Part shown: positions 16,600-26,132 of the stretch, one piece after another
Position numbering within the stretch: the first letter of the stretch is position 1
How the letters are laid out: each line of letters opens with the position of its first letter
From: Pectobacterium brasiliense
GTDB taxonomy: Bacteria; Pseudomonadota; Gammaproteobacteria; Enterobacterales; Enterobacteriaceae
Direction: 5' to 3'
NCBI RefSeq assembly: GCF_016950255.1
Contig: NZ_JACGFN010000001.1
Location: forward strand, 1,674,001 to 1,738,000
DNA: 64,000 bases
Notes under the pieces: model-generated
The model's input: the letters and a program-made list of their open reading frames with translations, nothing else
The model's database searches: none
Told to the model about the DNA's origin: nothing
Program-made: the position numbers and the translations under genes

Positions 16600-16898
16600 T
16601 GAAACTGCGTGAAATTGCTCATTCCCGTACCGGCGATAAAGGAAATACCTCCAATATTTCGCTGATTGCCTACCGGGCAGAAGACTATGACGTGCTGAAA
16701 GAGAAGATCACGGCCGAGAAGGTAAAGGACTGGTTTGCCGATATCGTGACAGGTGATGTGGTTCGCTATGAGCTACCCGCGATCGGCGCCCTGAACTTCG
16801 TGATGTACGGTGCACTGGGCGGTGGCGTTACACGTTCACTGGCGCTGGATATGCACGGCAAAGGATTAAGCTCGGCCATACTGGATATCGATATTTAA
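16599..16898 (+). CDS. AtuA-like C-terminal ferredoxin-fold subunit
   Basis: A 99-residue protein matching the C-terminal domain of full-length AtuA proteins: LREIAHSRTGDKGNTSNISL at the front, then YELPAIGALNFVMYGALGGG and a closing LALDMHGKGLSSAILDIDI. Its ATG overlaps the stop of the DUF1446 gene (TAATG), so the two are translationally coupled, as expected for subunits made in equal amounts. No catalytic residues can be assigned. Confidence 0.82.
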   Translation: MKLREIAHSRTGDKGNTSNISLIAYRAEDYDVLKEKITAEKVKDWFADIVTGDVVRYELPAIGALNFVMYGALGGGVTRSLALDMHGKGLSSAILDIDI

Positions 16899-16910
16899 TC
16901 CGATAACAGA

Positions 16911-16941
16911 GAGCAGGTGGAGGTTATTTACTCCCCTGCTC
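16911..16941 (+). other. Stable hairpin between the AtuA pair and atoD
   Basis: GAGCAGG-t-GGAG (16911-16922) pairs with CTCC-CCTGCTC (16931-16941) with one bulged base and an 8-base loop. No T-run follows, so it may protect or process the transcript rather than end it. Confidence 0.55.
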
Positions 16942-17022
16942 CCGCTAAATAAATGACATGTGCCGCAATAATTAGCAGGTATTTATTTATCTGTGGGAAT
17001 TCGTGCGGCCATTTTCCAGAGT

Positions 17023-17049
17023 CATCATTTAAGAGCCATCATTTAAGAG
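17023..17049 (+). repeat. 13-bp direct repeat just before atoD
   Basis: CATCATTTAAGAG occurs at 17023-17035 and again at 17037-17049, one base apart, ending 10 bases before the atoD start. The second copy contributes aagag as the ribosome site of atoD. Confidence 0.8.
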
Positions 17050-17059
17050 TAAATACGCA

Positions 17060-17716
17060 ATGAATAATAAAGTCATTGATGCCAGCCATTTCCGTTCTTA
17101 TTTATTTGACGGAATGACAATTATGTTCGGTGGTTTTATGGGCGTCGGAACACCGAAATTATTGGTAGATGAGATCATTAAATCCGGCGTCTCTGATTTA
17201 ACCCTGATCGGAAATGATACCGGCTTTGTCGATACCGGCGTTGGGCCGTTAATTGTCAGCGGTCAGGTAAAAAAACTGATTACCTCACATATTGGTACGA
17301 ACCCGGAAACCGGGCGTCGTATGCTCGCCGGTGAACTGGACGTAGAGCTGGTGCCGCAAGGAACGCTGGCAGAACGTATTCGCAGCGGCGGTGCGGGCTT
17401 AGGCGGTTTTCTGACGCCAACGGGCGTTGGGACCATTGTCGAAGAGAATAAACAAAAAATAACCATTAACGACATTACCTATTTATTAGAACTGCCCATT
17501 AAGGCCGATCTCGCCATCTTGCAGGCCAGTATTTCCGACACCAGCGGAAACCTTATTTACCATCTCACCGCCCGTAATTTTAACCCGCTCATTGCGCTCG
17601 CCGCGAAGAAAGTCGTGGCGCAATGCGAGCAGGTTATTCCGGTTGGTCAATTAGCACCGGAATGTATTGTCACCCCAGCGGCGCTGGTCGATCACCTTTA
17701 TTTGGGAGAAAAATAA
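17060..17716 (+). CDS. atoD: 3-oxoacid/acetate CoA-transferase subunit alpha (AtoD type)
   Basis: A 218-residue class I CoA-transferase alpha subunit. It has the glycine-rich [17 protein letters not shown] near the start, LIGNDTG, and [20 protein letters not shown], which binds CoA. With AtoA it moves CoA from acetyl-CoA to acetoacetate or a related short acid. Its stop overlaps the atoA start (TAATG), typical of these obligate pairs. It sits in the LysR-linked catabolic cluster, 161 bases after the AtuA-like subunit, the longest gap in the operon. Confidence 0.92.
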   Translation: MNNKVIDASHFRSYLFDGMTIMFGGFMGVGTPKLLVDEIIKSGVSDLTLIGNDTGFVDTGVGPLIVSGQVKKLITSHIGTNPETGRRMLAGELDVELVPQGTLAERIRSGGAGLGGFLTPTGVGTIVEENKQKITINDITYLLELPIKADLAILQASISDTSGNLIYHLTARNFNPLIALAAKKVVAQCEQVIPVGQLAPECIVTPAALVDHLYLGEK

Positions 17717-18363
17717 TGGATGCGAAAGAATTAATCGCTCGCCGCGTCGCGCTGGAGCTGAAAAACGGCGACGTGGTGAATTTGGGTATTGGTTTGCCCA
17801 CCAAAGTCGCGAATTACGTACCACACGGCATTGAAGTCACCTTCCAGTCGGAAAACGGCTTTTTAGGGTTGGGAGCAATCACCGAACCGGACAGCAATCT
17901 GGTTAATGCCGGTGGCCAGGCATGCGGCATGGTGCCAGGCGCAGCCATGTTCGACAGCGCGTTTTCCTTTGCGCTAATTCGCGGCGGCCACGTCGATGTC
18001 TGCGTGCTGGGTGGCTTGCAGGTGGATGAGCACGGTAGCCTCGCCAACTGGATGGTGCCGGGGAAAATGGTGCCCGGCATGGGCGGCGCGATGGATCTGG
18101 TTGTCGGCGCGAAGAAAGTCATTATCGCCCTCGAACACTGCGCCAAAAATGGCGATGCGAAGCTATTACACCAGTGCACCTACCCACTAACCGCCGCCAA
18201 TAAAGTCAGCATGGTCGTCACTGAACTGGCTGTCTTCCAGTTTATCGACCAACAAATGGTGCTGACCGAAATCAGCCCTGACATCACCGTGGACGAACTG
18301 CGCCAAAAAACCGAGGCGAACTTCATCGTGTCCGCCGATTTAACTCCCTTCAGCATCCATTAA
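17716..18363 (+). CDS. atoA: 3-oxoacid/acetate CoA-transferase subunit beta (AtoA type)
   Basis: The 215-residue beta subunit. The catalytic glutamate lies in [11 protein letters not shown], where the family forms the glutamyl-CoA intermediate. Other blocks are [37 protein letters not shown] and [18 protein letters not shown] 17716 is chosen because it overlaps the atoD stop and gives the normal family length; the open frame reaches further upstream. The thiolase gene follows after 11 bases. Confidence 0.93.
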   Translation: MDAKELIARRVALELKNGDVVNLGIGLPTKVANYVPHGIEVTFQSENGFLGLGAITEPDSNLVNAGGQACGMVPGAAMFDSAFSFALIRGGHVDVCVLGGLQVDEHGSLANWMVPGKMVPGMGGAMDLVVGAKKVIIALEHCAKNGDAKLLHQCTYPLTAANKVSMVVTELAVFQFIDQQMVLTEISPDITVDELRQKTEANFIVSADLTPFSIH

Positions 18364-18374
18364 TCGAGGCGACC

Positions 18375-19553
18375 ATGAACGACTCCGTTGTTATTGTTAA
18401 TGCCAAGCGCACCGCAATCGGTAAATTCGCAGGCAGTCTGGCCAACACATCCGCTATCGAGATGGCGTCAGCCACCATTCGTGACTGTCTGTCGACGCTG
18501 CCGGACACGCTGGCGGTTGATGAAGTGATTCTCGGCAATGTGTTACAAGCCGGTCTGGGACAAAACCCGGCACATCAGGCGAGTCAGGCTGCCGGTCTCT
18601 CTTTTGAGACCCCCTCGCTGACCGTCAGCAAAGTCTGTGGTTCCGGCCTGAAGGCCGTCGTGCTCGGCGCGCAGTCTATTCTGTCCGGCGATAATCAGGT
18701 CTGCGTAACGGGCGGGATGGAAAACATGAGCGCTGCGCCTTACCTGCTGGAAAAAGCACGCCACGGTTACCGCATGGGGAATGGCAAGCTCGTTGACATC
18801 ATGATTAACGATGGCCTGTGGTGTGCGTTTAACGATTACCACATGGGCACCACGGCGGAAAATATCGCCGAGCGCTATCAGCTTACCCGTGAAGAGCAAG
18901 ATCGGGTGGCGCTGGCGTCCCAGCAGAAAGCCGTCGCCGCGATTGAGGCTGGCCGTTTCAAGGCGGAAATTACTCCGCTGTCACTGCGTAACAAGAAAGA
19001 GACGCGGATCTTCGATCGGGACGAATTCCCTCGTGCGGATACCACGCTAGCGTCGCTGGCAGCGCTACGTCCGGCATTTTCCGCGAACGGCACCGTCACC
19101 GCAGGCAATGCGTCCGGCATTAACGATGCGGCCGCGACGCTGGTGTTAATGCGTGAGTCCGAAGCGAAAAAACAGGGGATTACCCCGCTGGCACGTATCC
19201 GCAGTTGGGCGTCAGCCGGTGTACCGAGCGAGGTCATGGGGCTGGGGCCAATTCCCGCGACGCAGAAAGCGCTACTCAAAGCCGGGCTGACAATCAGCGA
19301 TATCGACCTGATTGAAGCCAACGAAGCCTTTGCCGCGCAGTTTCTAGCCGTACAGCGCGATCTCCATCTCGATCCAGAAAAAGTGAACGTCAACGGCGGT
19401 GCGATTGCGTTAGGTCACCCTATCGGAGCAAGCGGCGCACGCATTCTTGTCACGCTGGTGCACGCGCTGCACAGCTACAACAAAACGCTGGGATTGGCGA
19501 CGCTGTGCATAGGCGGCGGGCAAGGTATCGCGATGATCGTCGAGCGCGTTTAA
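18375..19553 (+). CDS. atoB: Acetyl-CoA C-acetyltransferase (thiolase, AtoB type)
   Basis: A 392-residue biosynthetic-type thiolase. Catalytic residues are Cys88 ([11 protein letters not shown]), His348 ([10 protein letters not shown]) and Cys378 (CIGGGQG). Working after AtoDA it would split acetoacetyl-CoA into two acetyl-CoA. It is the last gene of the cluster; a strong terminator follows 21 bases past its stop. Length and motifs are normal. Confidence 0.95.
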   Translation: MNDSVVIVNAKRTAIGKFAGSLANTSAIEMASATIRDCLSTLPDTLAVDEVILGNVLQAGLGQNPAHQASQAAGLSFETPSLTVSKVCGSGLKAVVLGAQSILSGDNQVCVTGGMENMSAAPYLLEKARHGYRMGNGKLVDIMINDGLWCAFNDYHMGTTAENIAERYQLTREEQDRVALASQQKAVAAIEAGRFKAEITPLSLRNKKETRIFDRDEFPRADTTLASLAALRPAFSANGTVTAGNASGINDAAATLVLMRESEAKKQGITPLARIRSWASAGVPSEVMGLGPIPATQKALLKAGLTISDIDLIEANEAFAAQFLAVQRDLHLDPEKVNVNGGAIALGHPIGASGARILVTLVHALHSYNKTLGLATLCIGGGQGIAMIVERV

Positions 19554-19574
19554 ACGGGATTATTTCCACCAACA

Positions 19575-19610
19575 TCAATGCAGGCCATAATGGCCTGCAT
19601 TGATTTGTTT
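19575..19610 (+). terminator. Terminator after the thiolase gene
   Basis: A perfect 13-base stem, TCAATGCAGGCCA (19575-19587) with TGGCCTGCATTGA (19591-19603), a TAA loop and a trailing TTTGTTT. It lies between the convergent thiolase and chemoreceptor genes. Confidence 0.88.
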
Positions 19611-19639
19611 GTGTTATACGTTTCAACCCTACTACTCAG

Positions 19640-21310
19640 TTAAAACGTTTCCCAATTCGCATTTGCCGAGCCAGCAGATGCAGATTTGGGTAGCAGAGAT
19701 CTCGGTAATGCAGCAAGAGACGGCGCACTCTCGGCACGATATTCCTGTGCTGCCGATTGATTAATTTTGAACACCGCCACCGCATCCTGTAAATATCTGG
19801 CCTGCTCTTCCAATGCCGCTGCGGCAGAAGCGGATTCTTCCACCAGCGAGGCGTTTTGCTGGGTGACGCGATCCATTTCATTGACCGCCTGTCCAACCTG
19901 ATCGATTCCCCGACTTTGCTCATCGGACGCCGAGGCGATTTCCCCCATGATATCCGTTACCCGGCTCACCGCACCGACGATTTCTTTCATCGTGTCACCT
20001 GCGTCTTTCACCTGCAAAGAGCCGGTATTGGTGCGGCTAACCGAATCATCAATCAGCGATTTGATCTCTTTGGCGGCCTGAGCACTGCGCTGTGCCAGCG
20101 TTCGCACTTCCCCCGCCACCACAGCAAAGCCTCGCCCTTGCTCCCCAGCTCGAGCCGCTTCTACCGCCGCATTCAGCGCCAGAATATTAGTTTGGAAGGC
20201 GATGCTATCAATCACGCTGGTAATGTGAGCAATTTTTTGTGAACTGTCGGCGATCTCATTCATCGTCTTCACAACATTGTCGACGACAGTGCCGCCTTTA
20301 TTGGCCGTCTCCGACGCATTTTTTGCCAGCAGCGTAGCCTGACGCGCATTGTCTGAGTTCTGCTTCACCGTTGAGGTCAGTTGCTCCATGCTAGCCGCGG
20401 TTTCCTGTAGCGATGCGGCCTGCTGCTCCGTGCGCGAAGACAGATCGTTGCTACCCACCGAGATTTCACTGGCTCCAGAATGGATGGAGTGGGAGCTGTC
20501 GCGCACCAGACTCACGGTACGGATTAATGACTGCTGCATATGATGTAGCCCCACCGCAAGCTGGCTCATCTCATTGCGCCCAGTTGTATCAATAGGATGT
20601 GTCAGATTGCCCTCGGCAATCGCGCTGATATGCTGCATGAGCGTGCGCAGCGGATGCAAAAGAATACGCTGCAACCCGATCCAACTGAGGATAATCACCA
20701 GCACGACGACGACGGAAAGTGCGCCCAGAAGCCACAGCATCGTTTCAAATGCCGCGTGGTTTTCCTGTAGCCCGTCATCTGACAGCTGGTTTTGCGCCGC
20801 CCGCCACGTAATATAGGCGTCCTGCATGGCCACGTTCAGCGGCGTGGCACCGCTACTTAATTTCATCGCCGCCCCCGCTAACCCACCGGAAAGCGAATCC
20901 ACAATATCATTCAGTAGCTTGTCGTAAGCGGTATAGCTCGCCTCAAGTTTTTTGGATAATGCGTCATCCAACCCGGGCGTATTAGGCAGAGACAAATAGT
21001 GTTTATAACTACTCTCTGAGGCGGCCAATTGCGATTTTGCTTGCTGTAAAAGAGCCTGCATAGCCTCTTTATCCGCATTCCCCATCATCATGTTTTGTAT
21101 AATAGAACCGATAGCGATGCGCGTCTGATTCATCATAATCCATGCATCAGTAAAGGCAGCTACATTCTGGTTAGAGCGTTGGGAAACCAGGAATCCCTCT
21201 CTGTCATTAGTCAATGCACGAACGGATAGTGCACCAGTTAAAAATTGAGATATCCCCAACACAAACAATAAGATAACAAGGATGGTAATGACTTTAATAC
21301 GTTTAAACAT
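19640..21310 (-). CDS. Methyl-accepting chemotaxis protein, Tsr/Tar type
   Basis: A 556-residue chemoreceptor: membrane segment at about 7-29, a periplasmic four-helix ligand domain to about 190, a second membrane segment (about 191-212), a HAMP domain to about 265 (LMQHISAIAEGNLTHPID) and a long signalling coiled coil. The highly conserved tip is present (IAFQTNILALNAAVEAARAG and GRGFAVVAGEVRTLAQRSA). The C-terminus ends in NWETF, the pentapeptide that tethers CheR and CheB, so this is a full-service receptor able to adapt. The ligand cannot be read from sequence; convergence on the catabolic cluster invites the idea that it senses the same substrate. Confidence 0.93.
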   Translation of the reverse strand: MFKRIKVITILVILLFVLGISQFLTGALSVRALTNDREGFLVSQRSNQNVAAFTDAWIMMNQTRIAIGSIIQNMMMGNADKEAMQALLQQAKSQLAASESSYKHYLSLPNTPGLDDALSKKLEASYTAYDKLLNDIVDSLSGGLAGAAMKLSSGATPLNVAMQDAYITWRAAQNQLSDDGLQENHAAFETMLWLLGALSVVVVLVIILSWIGLQRILLHPLRTLMQHISAIAEGNLTHPIDTTGRNEMSQLAVGLHHMQQSLIRTVSLVRDSSHSIHSGASEISVGSNDLSSRTEQQAASLQETAASMEQLTSTVKQNSDNARQATLLAKNASETANKGGTVVDNVVKTMNEIADSSQKIAHITSVIDSIAFQTNILALNAAVEAARAGEQGRGFAVVAGEVRTLAQRSAQAAKEIKSLIDDSVSRTNTGSLQVKDAGDTMKEIVGAVSRVTDIMGEIASASDEQSRGIDQVGQAVNEMDRVTQQNASLVEESASAAAALEEQARYLQDAVAVFKINQSAAQEYRAESAPSLAALPRSLLPKSASAGSANANWETF

Positions 21311-21583
21311 GGCACACCCTCTTTTTCCATAAGGATGCGATACTTATATCTGAAAAAATAAGATAAATATTGAACACTCAACACAAATAAAAACATTACC
21401 TATATTATTTAACATTCAAATATGGATTATATTCTTTTTAATATGGATAAATTCTCATTCCATAAAATATATTCTCTCATTTGAATAACGGCAGCGCCGA
21501 AAATTCATTTCGCACACCGTACGTAATGATAACGAACGCTGCCATATCAGAAATTACCAATAAGATAATCTGATGGAATATGT

Positions 21584-22201
21584 TTATTTCAGATAAGCCA
21601 GCGCCTGCTTCAGCATTTGTTCATCAATGCCGTGCCCGACAGCGGGGGCAACATCCAACGTAAACGACGTCCCCAGTTCCTGAAAACGCTGAGCGGCAGC
21701 ATGAGCATGTCCAACCACAATCACGCCGTCCGCTTCACCGTGAATGAGGTGTACTGCAACATCAGCAAAGGCTTTTTCTGGCAGCACAGCAAAGCGACCG
21801 CTGAACGCGATAATGTGCCCAGCCAGCAAGGATTCAGACTTCAACGCTTCCAGCGACATAATGCTGCCCTGCGAGAAGCCCACCAGCACGGTTTGTTCCG
21901 CACTCACGCCGCTTTGCACCTGCCAGTGGCGTACCGTCTCAATAAAACGCGGCAGGTTTGCTTCAATACGAGATAACCGATTCTCTTCCGTGACACCCTG
22001 AACAGAGAACCACTGCCGCCCGTCACCATAGCCAGTACTGAACGGCCCGGCAATACTGACTACCATCGCCTGCGGTAAGGCGGCAGCAAAATAGCGCCCA
22101 ATCTGTGCCATGCCTGCGGCGGTATCACCCACGCCATGAAACAGCAGGATTAATCGATTTGCTTCTGAGGGTTGCTGAACAACAACATAATCTTGATTCA
22201 C
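21584..22201 (-). CDS. ypfH: YpfH, alpha/beta-hydrolase carboxylesterase
   Basis: A 205-residue cytoplasmic esterase. The oxyanion-loop region LLFHGVGDTAAGM, the nucleophile elbow VGFSQGSIMSLEAL (Ser of GFSQG), the aspartate in IHGEADGVI and the histidine of VGHGIDEQ form a standard catalytic set. It matches E. coli YpfH but is shorter at the C-terminus. The start is GTG 22201, seven bases behind AGGAGAG; an upstream frame extension lacks a ribosome site. In E. coli ypfH lies between ypfN and tmcA; here it is stranded between two large inserts. Confidence 0.9.
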   Translation of the reverse strand: MNQDYVVVQQPSEANRLILLFHGVGDTAAGMAQIGRYFAAALPQAMVVSIAGPFSTGYGDGRQWFSVQGVTEENRLSRIEANLPRFIETVRHWQVQSGVSAEQTVLVGFSQGSIMSLEALKSESLLAGHIIAFSGRFAVLPEKAFADVAVHLIHGEADGVIVVGHAHAAAQRFQELGTSFTLDVAPAVGHGIDEQMLKQALAYLK

Positions 22202-22364
22202 ATTTCTCTCCTGAAGGCATGCGCCGAACACGTCACCTGCCGATATTCGTCATAAAGTACGGTTAGCTCTCACTATACGCCGCGCAATAACAGGAGAAAT
22301 CGGGAATTACTGAAGGAGATGTTCCATTTTTTGCAACGACAAAGGGAATATCCGACCCACCCTG

Positions 22365-22592
22365 TCAGTGCGGTTTGATAATACGGATCGTTGAAGCCGG
22401 ATCGTTTACCAGACAGCGTGCCGGACGCACCGGCCGTTTGACCAGTTCGCCGCCGCAGTTCGGGCAGGCGTGGTGAAACACGGTATCCGCACAGTCAGGA
22501 CAGAACGTGCATTCGTAGGAGCAGATATACGTTTCGGCATCCGGCGGCAAATCACAATCGCAGTGCTCACAGTTGGGGCGCAATTCCAGCAT
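22365..22592 (-). CDS. DUF1272-family zinc-ribbon-like small protein
   Basis: A 75-residue protein rich in cysteine: CxxCxC at 8-13, CxxxCxxCxxC at 24-34 and CPNC at 43-46, all in the first 46 residues, followed by a basic RPVRPARCL tail. This is the DUF1272 pattern (LELRPNCEHCDCDLPPD). The cysteines must bind metal, probably two zinc ions. Function unknown. The gene is monocistronic between ypfH and the divergent protease gene. Confidence 0.82.
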   Translation of the reverse strand: MLELRPNCEHCDCDLPPDAETYICSYECTFCPDCADTVFHHACPNCGGELVKRPVRPARCLVNDPASTIRIIKPH

Positions 22593-22795
22593 CGGCTTAT
22601 CCTGATTTAATAAAAAATTATGTCGCTCTCGCTGTCACTTTTCTGTGGCTATTGCACAAAGATCAGTGAAGGAGAATGAGGCTCTTTTCTACCAGAAACC
22701 GTCCTTCATGCAAATGGGGTTTATTCAGCAGAATAACGTCTCTCATTAACGGCAATTGACTTTCCAAATCCCTGTTTTTCTTGGGAGGCGGCTCT

Positions 22796-25765
22796 ATGTT
22801 CTCAATAAATACAGGGAAAAAAACAATGGCGATGGCAGCACAGCTATTTTCGTTAAAAAGAACAGTTTCGTTAAAAAGAAAAACATTTCGGCAATCCATC
22901 ATCGCAGCCAATATCAGTATCGCATTGCTGATGTTGGCAGGTTGTGGCAGTAGCGGAGGTGGCGGCGGTGAAACCGCCAACGTCACGCCAACCTCGCCAT
23001 CCCCAACGACGCCGACAACCCCAACCACACCGGAAACACCGACAGTATCCGCCGTTAAAGTGGGGATTATTGATTCTGGTCTGGAAGCGGCTCGGCCAGA
23101 GTTTAATTACGGCAACCTGCACTTTTCCTCTTTTGTCGGCGGCTCACAGCTTAACGATAATCAGGGCGTTAACGGCCACGGTACGTTGGTGGCATTAGCG
23201 TTAGCGGGTCTGGCAACAGAAAACTATGTGGGAGGCGTAGCACCAGACAGCGAACTCTATATTGCACAAACGTCGTTGAATAATCGCTTTGACTATCAAA
23301 ACACCGCGTCTGCCGTGAATTGGCTGCTCAATTCAGGCGTGAAAATCATCAATATGTCCTATGCGGCAGATGAGCGACTTACCACCACCGCCGAGCTGAA
23401 TAATGCCAGTAACAACTTTAGCTATCTCTTAGTCCGTAACGAACTGAAAAGCATCGTCGATGCCGAGGCACTGAGCATCGTCGCCACGGGGAACAATGCC
23501 ACCTCCACACCGTCCCCCAATACCCAGATCCCACTGATTTTTGACGATGCCTCGCTGCAAAAAGGGATTTTGGCTGTCACTGGCTACATTCCTGAATGGG
23601 TGGGGCAAGAAGGAACAGAACGCCCTGCTGAACTGTATCTTTTTGATAAGTGCGGCAATGTCGCGGCCTACTGCATGAGTGCGCCAGGCTATGTGGATTA
23701 TCCCGTTGCGGGCAGCAGTTCGTCAGAACGTTCGCACGGTACCTCTTTTGCTGCGCCACGCGTAGCGGGCGGTGCCTCTCGGGTACAGGCTGCTTATCCA
23801 TGGATGACAGGCTACAACTTGCAACAAACACTACTGACAACCGCGACCTACCACACCGATGGCTATACCCGATACGACGCGGAGAATTCTTACTATGAAA
23901 TCATCAGGGACAGCGAGGGTAACGTCACAGGAAGTATTTTCCATCCCGCCTATATCAGCGTCGCCGATACCGCCAACGGCCGCCCTTATAACGATACCTT
24001 TGGCTGGGGCGATCTGGACGTTGATAAAGCCGTAAAAGGCCCGGCGATGTTTTATGCCGATAACTTCACCGCTCGTTTAACTGCGGGCGATTACACGTTC
24101 GCTAACGATATCCGCGGCGACTACGGCCTGATCGTCAACGGCACCAACAATGCGGGAGGCGTTCTGCATTTAACCGGCAGTAACACCTATAGGGGCGATA
24201 CGCTGATTACCGCCAACAGCCTGTACGTTGACGGATCAATCGCGGGTAACGCCAGCGTATCCGGCTTCGGCACGCTGGCAGGAAAAGGCCGCATTGGCGG
24301 TAATGTGAGTAACACCGGTACCGTTGCTACCACCGCAGAAGGCGGGCTGACCGTCGCAGGTAACTATACTCAGGGCAGTAGCGGCCTGCTGAGCGTGACG
24401 CTGGCAAATCCGTTTACCGTAGAAGGAACGGCTACATTAAATGGTGGATTACGCGTTGGCCTGCCCAGCAACACCTACATTGTCCAAACGCAGGAAACGC
24501 TGCTGCACAGCAATCAGGGCATCAGCGGCACATTTAGCACCACCGACCTCGGGCTATTCCTGACGGGAAACCTGACTTACGGCAGCAACGATCTCACCGG
24601 CGCATTCAGTCGCCTCAACACCGTAGATGCAGTCACCAGCAGCGGCTTGCAAAGCACCGCGCAGTTACAGACTGCCGCCAATATTGAATCGGCGCTACAG
24701 GTTGCTGACCGCTGGTCAGCCTTATCCTCAACCAGCGAGCAGCAATCAAGTTTGCTGGCAAAAGCCGCCGCCTTCCAGCAGTTAGGCAGCGCAGGTGCCG
24801 CAGCCATCGCGCTGGATTCGCTGTCCGGTCAGGCGCATGCATCCAGCAATGCCATTTTGTTTAACAGTCTGGATTACCAGAATCAGCTCCTGAATAATCG
24901 GTTAGATCTGTTAGGAAGCGGGAAAAACTACGGCCTGTGGATTGAAACCGGCAAGCTGCGTGGCGACCTGAAACAGTCCGGCTATCTGGGTAGCCATTAC
25001 GATATCACCCTGACGGCCATTGGTACGGATACCGACTTCAACACCTCAGGATTGCGCGCTGGGATTGCCTATACCAACAGCCAAATCAAAGCCGACTACG
25101 ACGGTAGCGGCGGCAGTAGTGATAATGAGCTGCACGGAGTCATGACCTACGCGCGCTACAACCTCACGCCGGAATGGTTCGTTCAGGGCAACCTGAGCTA
25201 TCAACACGGCCGCGATAAGCTGAAGCGTTCTATCCTGCTGAATAATGTCGAAGCCGTTTCCAGCAGCACCTCAAGCGATAGTTGGCAAAGCCTGCTCAAA
25301 ACGGGATACGAATTTGCACTCAACGATATCTTTAGCGTTCAACCCTATGCAGGACTCAAATACAGCTACCTGTCTACCGGCGGCTTTACGGATACCGGCA
25401 GCGCACTGGGGCTGACGGGAGAAGGCAACGACTATTCGCGTACCGTTGGTCTGACAGGGCTTAACCTGCGCGCCCTGCTGCAATGGAATCAGGGATGGTG
25501 GAGCAGCGTCGGCCTTAGCGGTGAGTATCAACATGCGTTTACCAACCCATCGCTCGATGTCTCAGCCCGCTGGAGCGGACTGGGCCGTGAAGGAGAGCGC
25601 CTCGATATTCCGGGCATTCGACTGGACAAAGACTCGCAGTGGGCAGGCGTGAGGTTGGACGTAGGTAAAGCGGCGGATGCGCGTTTCTTCCTGCGTGCTG
25701 ACAAACATTTTGCCGATCGCGGTAACGAAGAAGTGTTGCGCGGTGGCGTCGACATTTCCTTCTAA
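22796..25765 (+). CDS. Lipoprotein autotransporter with subtilisin-like (S8) protease passenger
   Basis: A 989-residue autotransporter. The signal region ends in a perfect lipobox (LLMLAGC, Cys50), so the mature protein is probably lipid-anchored, like NalP and SphB1. A Thr/Pro linker follows, then an S8 domain with Asp93 (GIIDSGLE), His128 (NGHGT), the oxyanion ATGNN and Ser317 (SHGTSFAAP). Residues from about 420 form a passenger stalk with an autotransporter repeat (GGVLHLTGSNTYRGDT). The barrel ends EVLRGGVDISF. ATG 22796 is chosen for its ggagg at 22784-22788. The signal region contains an in-frame 18-bp duplication. NalP-like proteases release other surface proteins; whether this one does is untested. 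Confidence 0.88.
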   Translation: MFSINTGKKTMAMAAQLFSLKRTVSLKRKTFRQSIIAANISIALLMLAGCGSSGGGGGETANVTPTSPSPTTPTTPTTPETPTVSAVKVGIIDSGLEAARPEFNYGNLHFSSFVGGSQLNDNQGVNGHGTLVALALAGLATENYVGGVAPDSELYIAQTSLNNRFDYQNTASAVNWLLNSGVKIINMSYAADERLTTTAELNNASNNFSYLLVRNELKSIVDAEALSIVATGNNATSTPSPNTQIPLIFDDASLQKGILAVTGYIPEWVGQEGTERPAELYLFDKCGNVAAYCMSAPGYVDYPVAGSSSSERSHGTSFAAPRVAGGASRVQAAYPWMTGYNLQQTLLTTATYHTDGYTRYDAENSYYEIIRDSEGNVTGSIFHPAYISVADTANGRPYNDTFGWGDLDVDKAVKGPAMFYADNFTARLTAGDYTFANDIRGDYGLIVNGTNNAGGVLHLTGSNTYRGDTLITANSLYVDGSIAGNASVSGFGTLAGKGRIGGNVSNTGTVATTAEGGLTVAGNYTQGSSGLLSVTLANPFTVEGTATLNGGLRVGLPSNTYIVQTQETLLHSNQGISGTFSTTDLGLFLTGNLTYGSNDLTGAFSRLNTVDAVTSSGLQSTAQLQTAANIESALQVADRWSALSSTSEQQSSLLAKAAAFQQLGSAGAAAIALDSLSGQAHASSNAILFNSLDYQNQLLNNRLDLLGSGKNYGLWIETGKLRGDLKQSGYLGSHYDITLTAIGTDTDFNTSGLRAGIAYTNSQIKADYDGSGGSSDNELHGVMTYARYNLTPEWFVQGNLSYQHGRDKLKRSILLNNVEAVSSSTSSDSWQSLLKTGYEFALNDIFSVQPYAGLKYSYLSTGGFTDTGSALGLTGEGNDYSRTVGLTGLNLRALLQWNQGWWSSVGLSGEYQHAFTNPSLDVSARWSGLGREGERLDIPGIRLDKDSQWAGVRLDVGKAADARFFLRADKHFADRGNEEVLRGGVDISF
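22848..22880 (+). repeat. 18-bp-period direct repeat inside the autotransporter signal region
   Basis: TTTCGTTAAAAAGAA occurs at 22848-22862 and 22866-22880. The period of 18 is in frame and duplicates about six residues (FSLKRT / VSLKRK), doubling the basic front of the signal peptide. Confidence 0.8.
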
Positions 25766-26132
25766 TCATCCATGACGCTGGCGGTATCTCCATCGGCGTC
25801 AATTTGATATCCACGTCATCGTTCAAAAGAGCGAGTGATTTAAACAGAAAAACCCATCTTCTCGTGGCGAATTAATGATTATTGTCATGTGCTCCATATA
25901 GCTATATTTTATCTATTCTATGCCAATTTAATTATGAAACATCAAATAGGTCGCAGGCGATAAACCACGTAAAATAATAAAACGATAGCGTTAGCCCGTT
26001 AATTAACGCATGAATCACCAGTGCCCCTTTTCTGATAGGCGGCCTTATTACGCTGAAAACCTTTCATCGTTCTCATAAAAACACACCATCCAGAAACGAG
26101 TAAATTCGTCTCAGTATTATGGGGAAAATAAA
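25766..26132. other. Gene-free gap before the ATPase gene
   Basis: 367 AT-rich bases. Only a weak GACGC/GGCGTC hairpin near 25780-25800 is visible, possibly the end of the protease transcript. No reading frame of note and no clear promoter. Confidence 0.4.
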
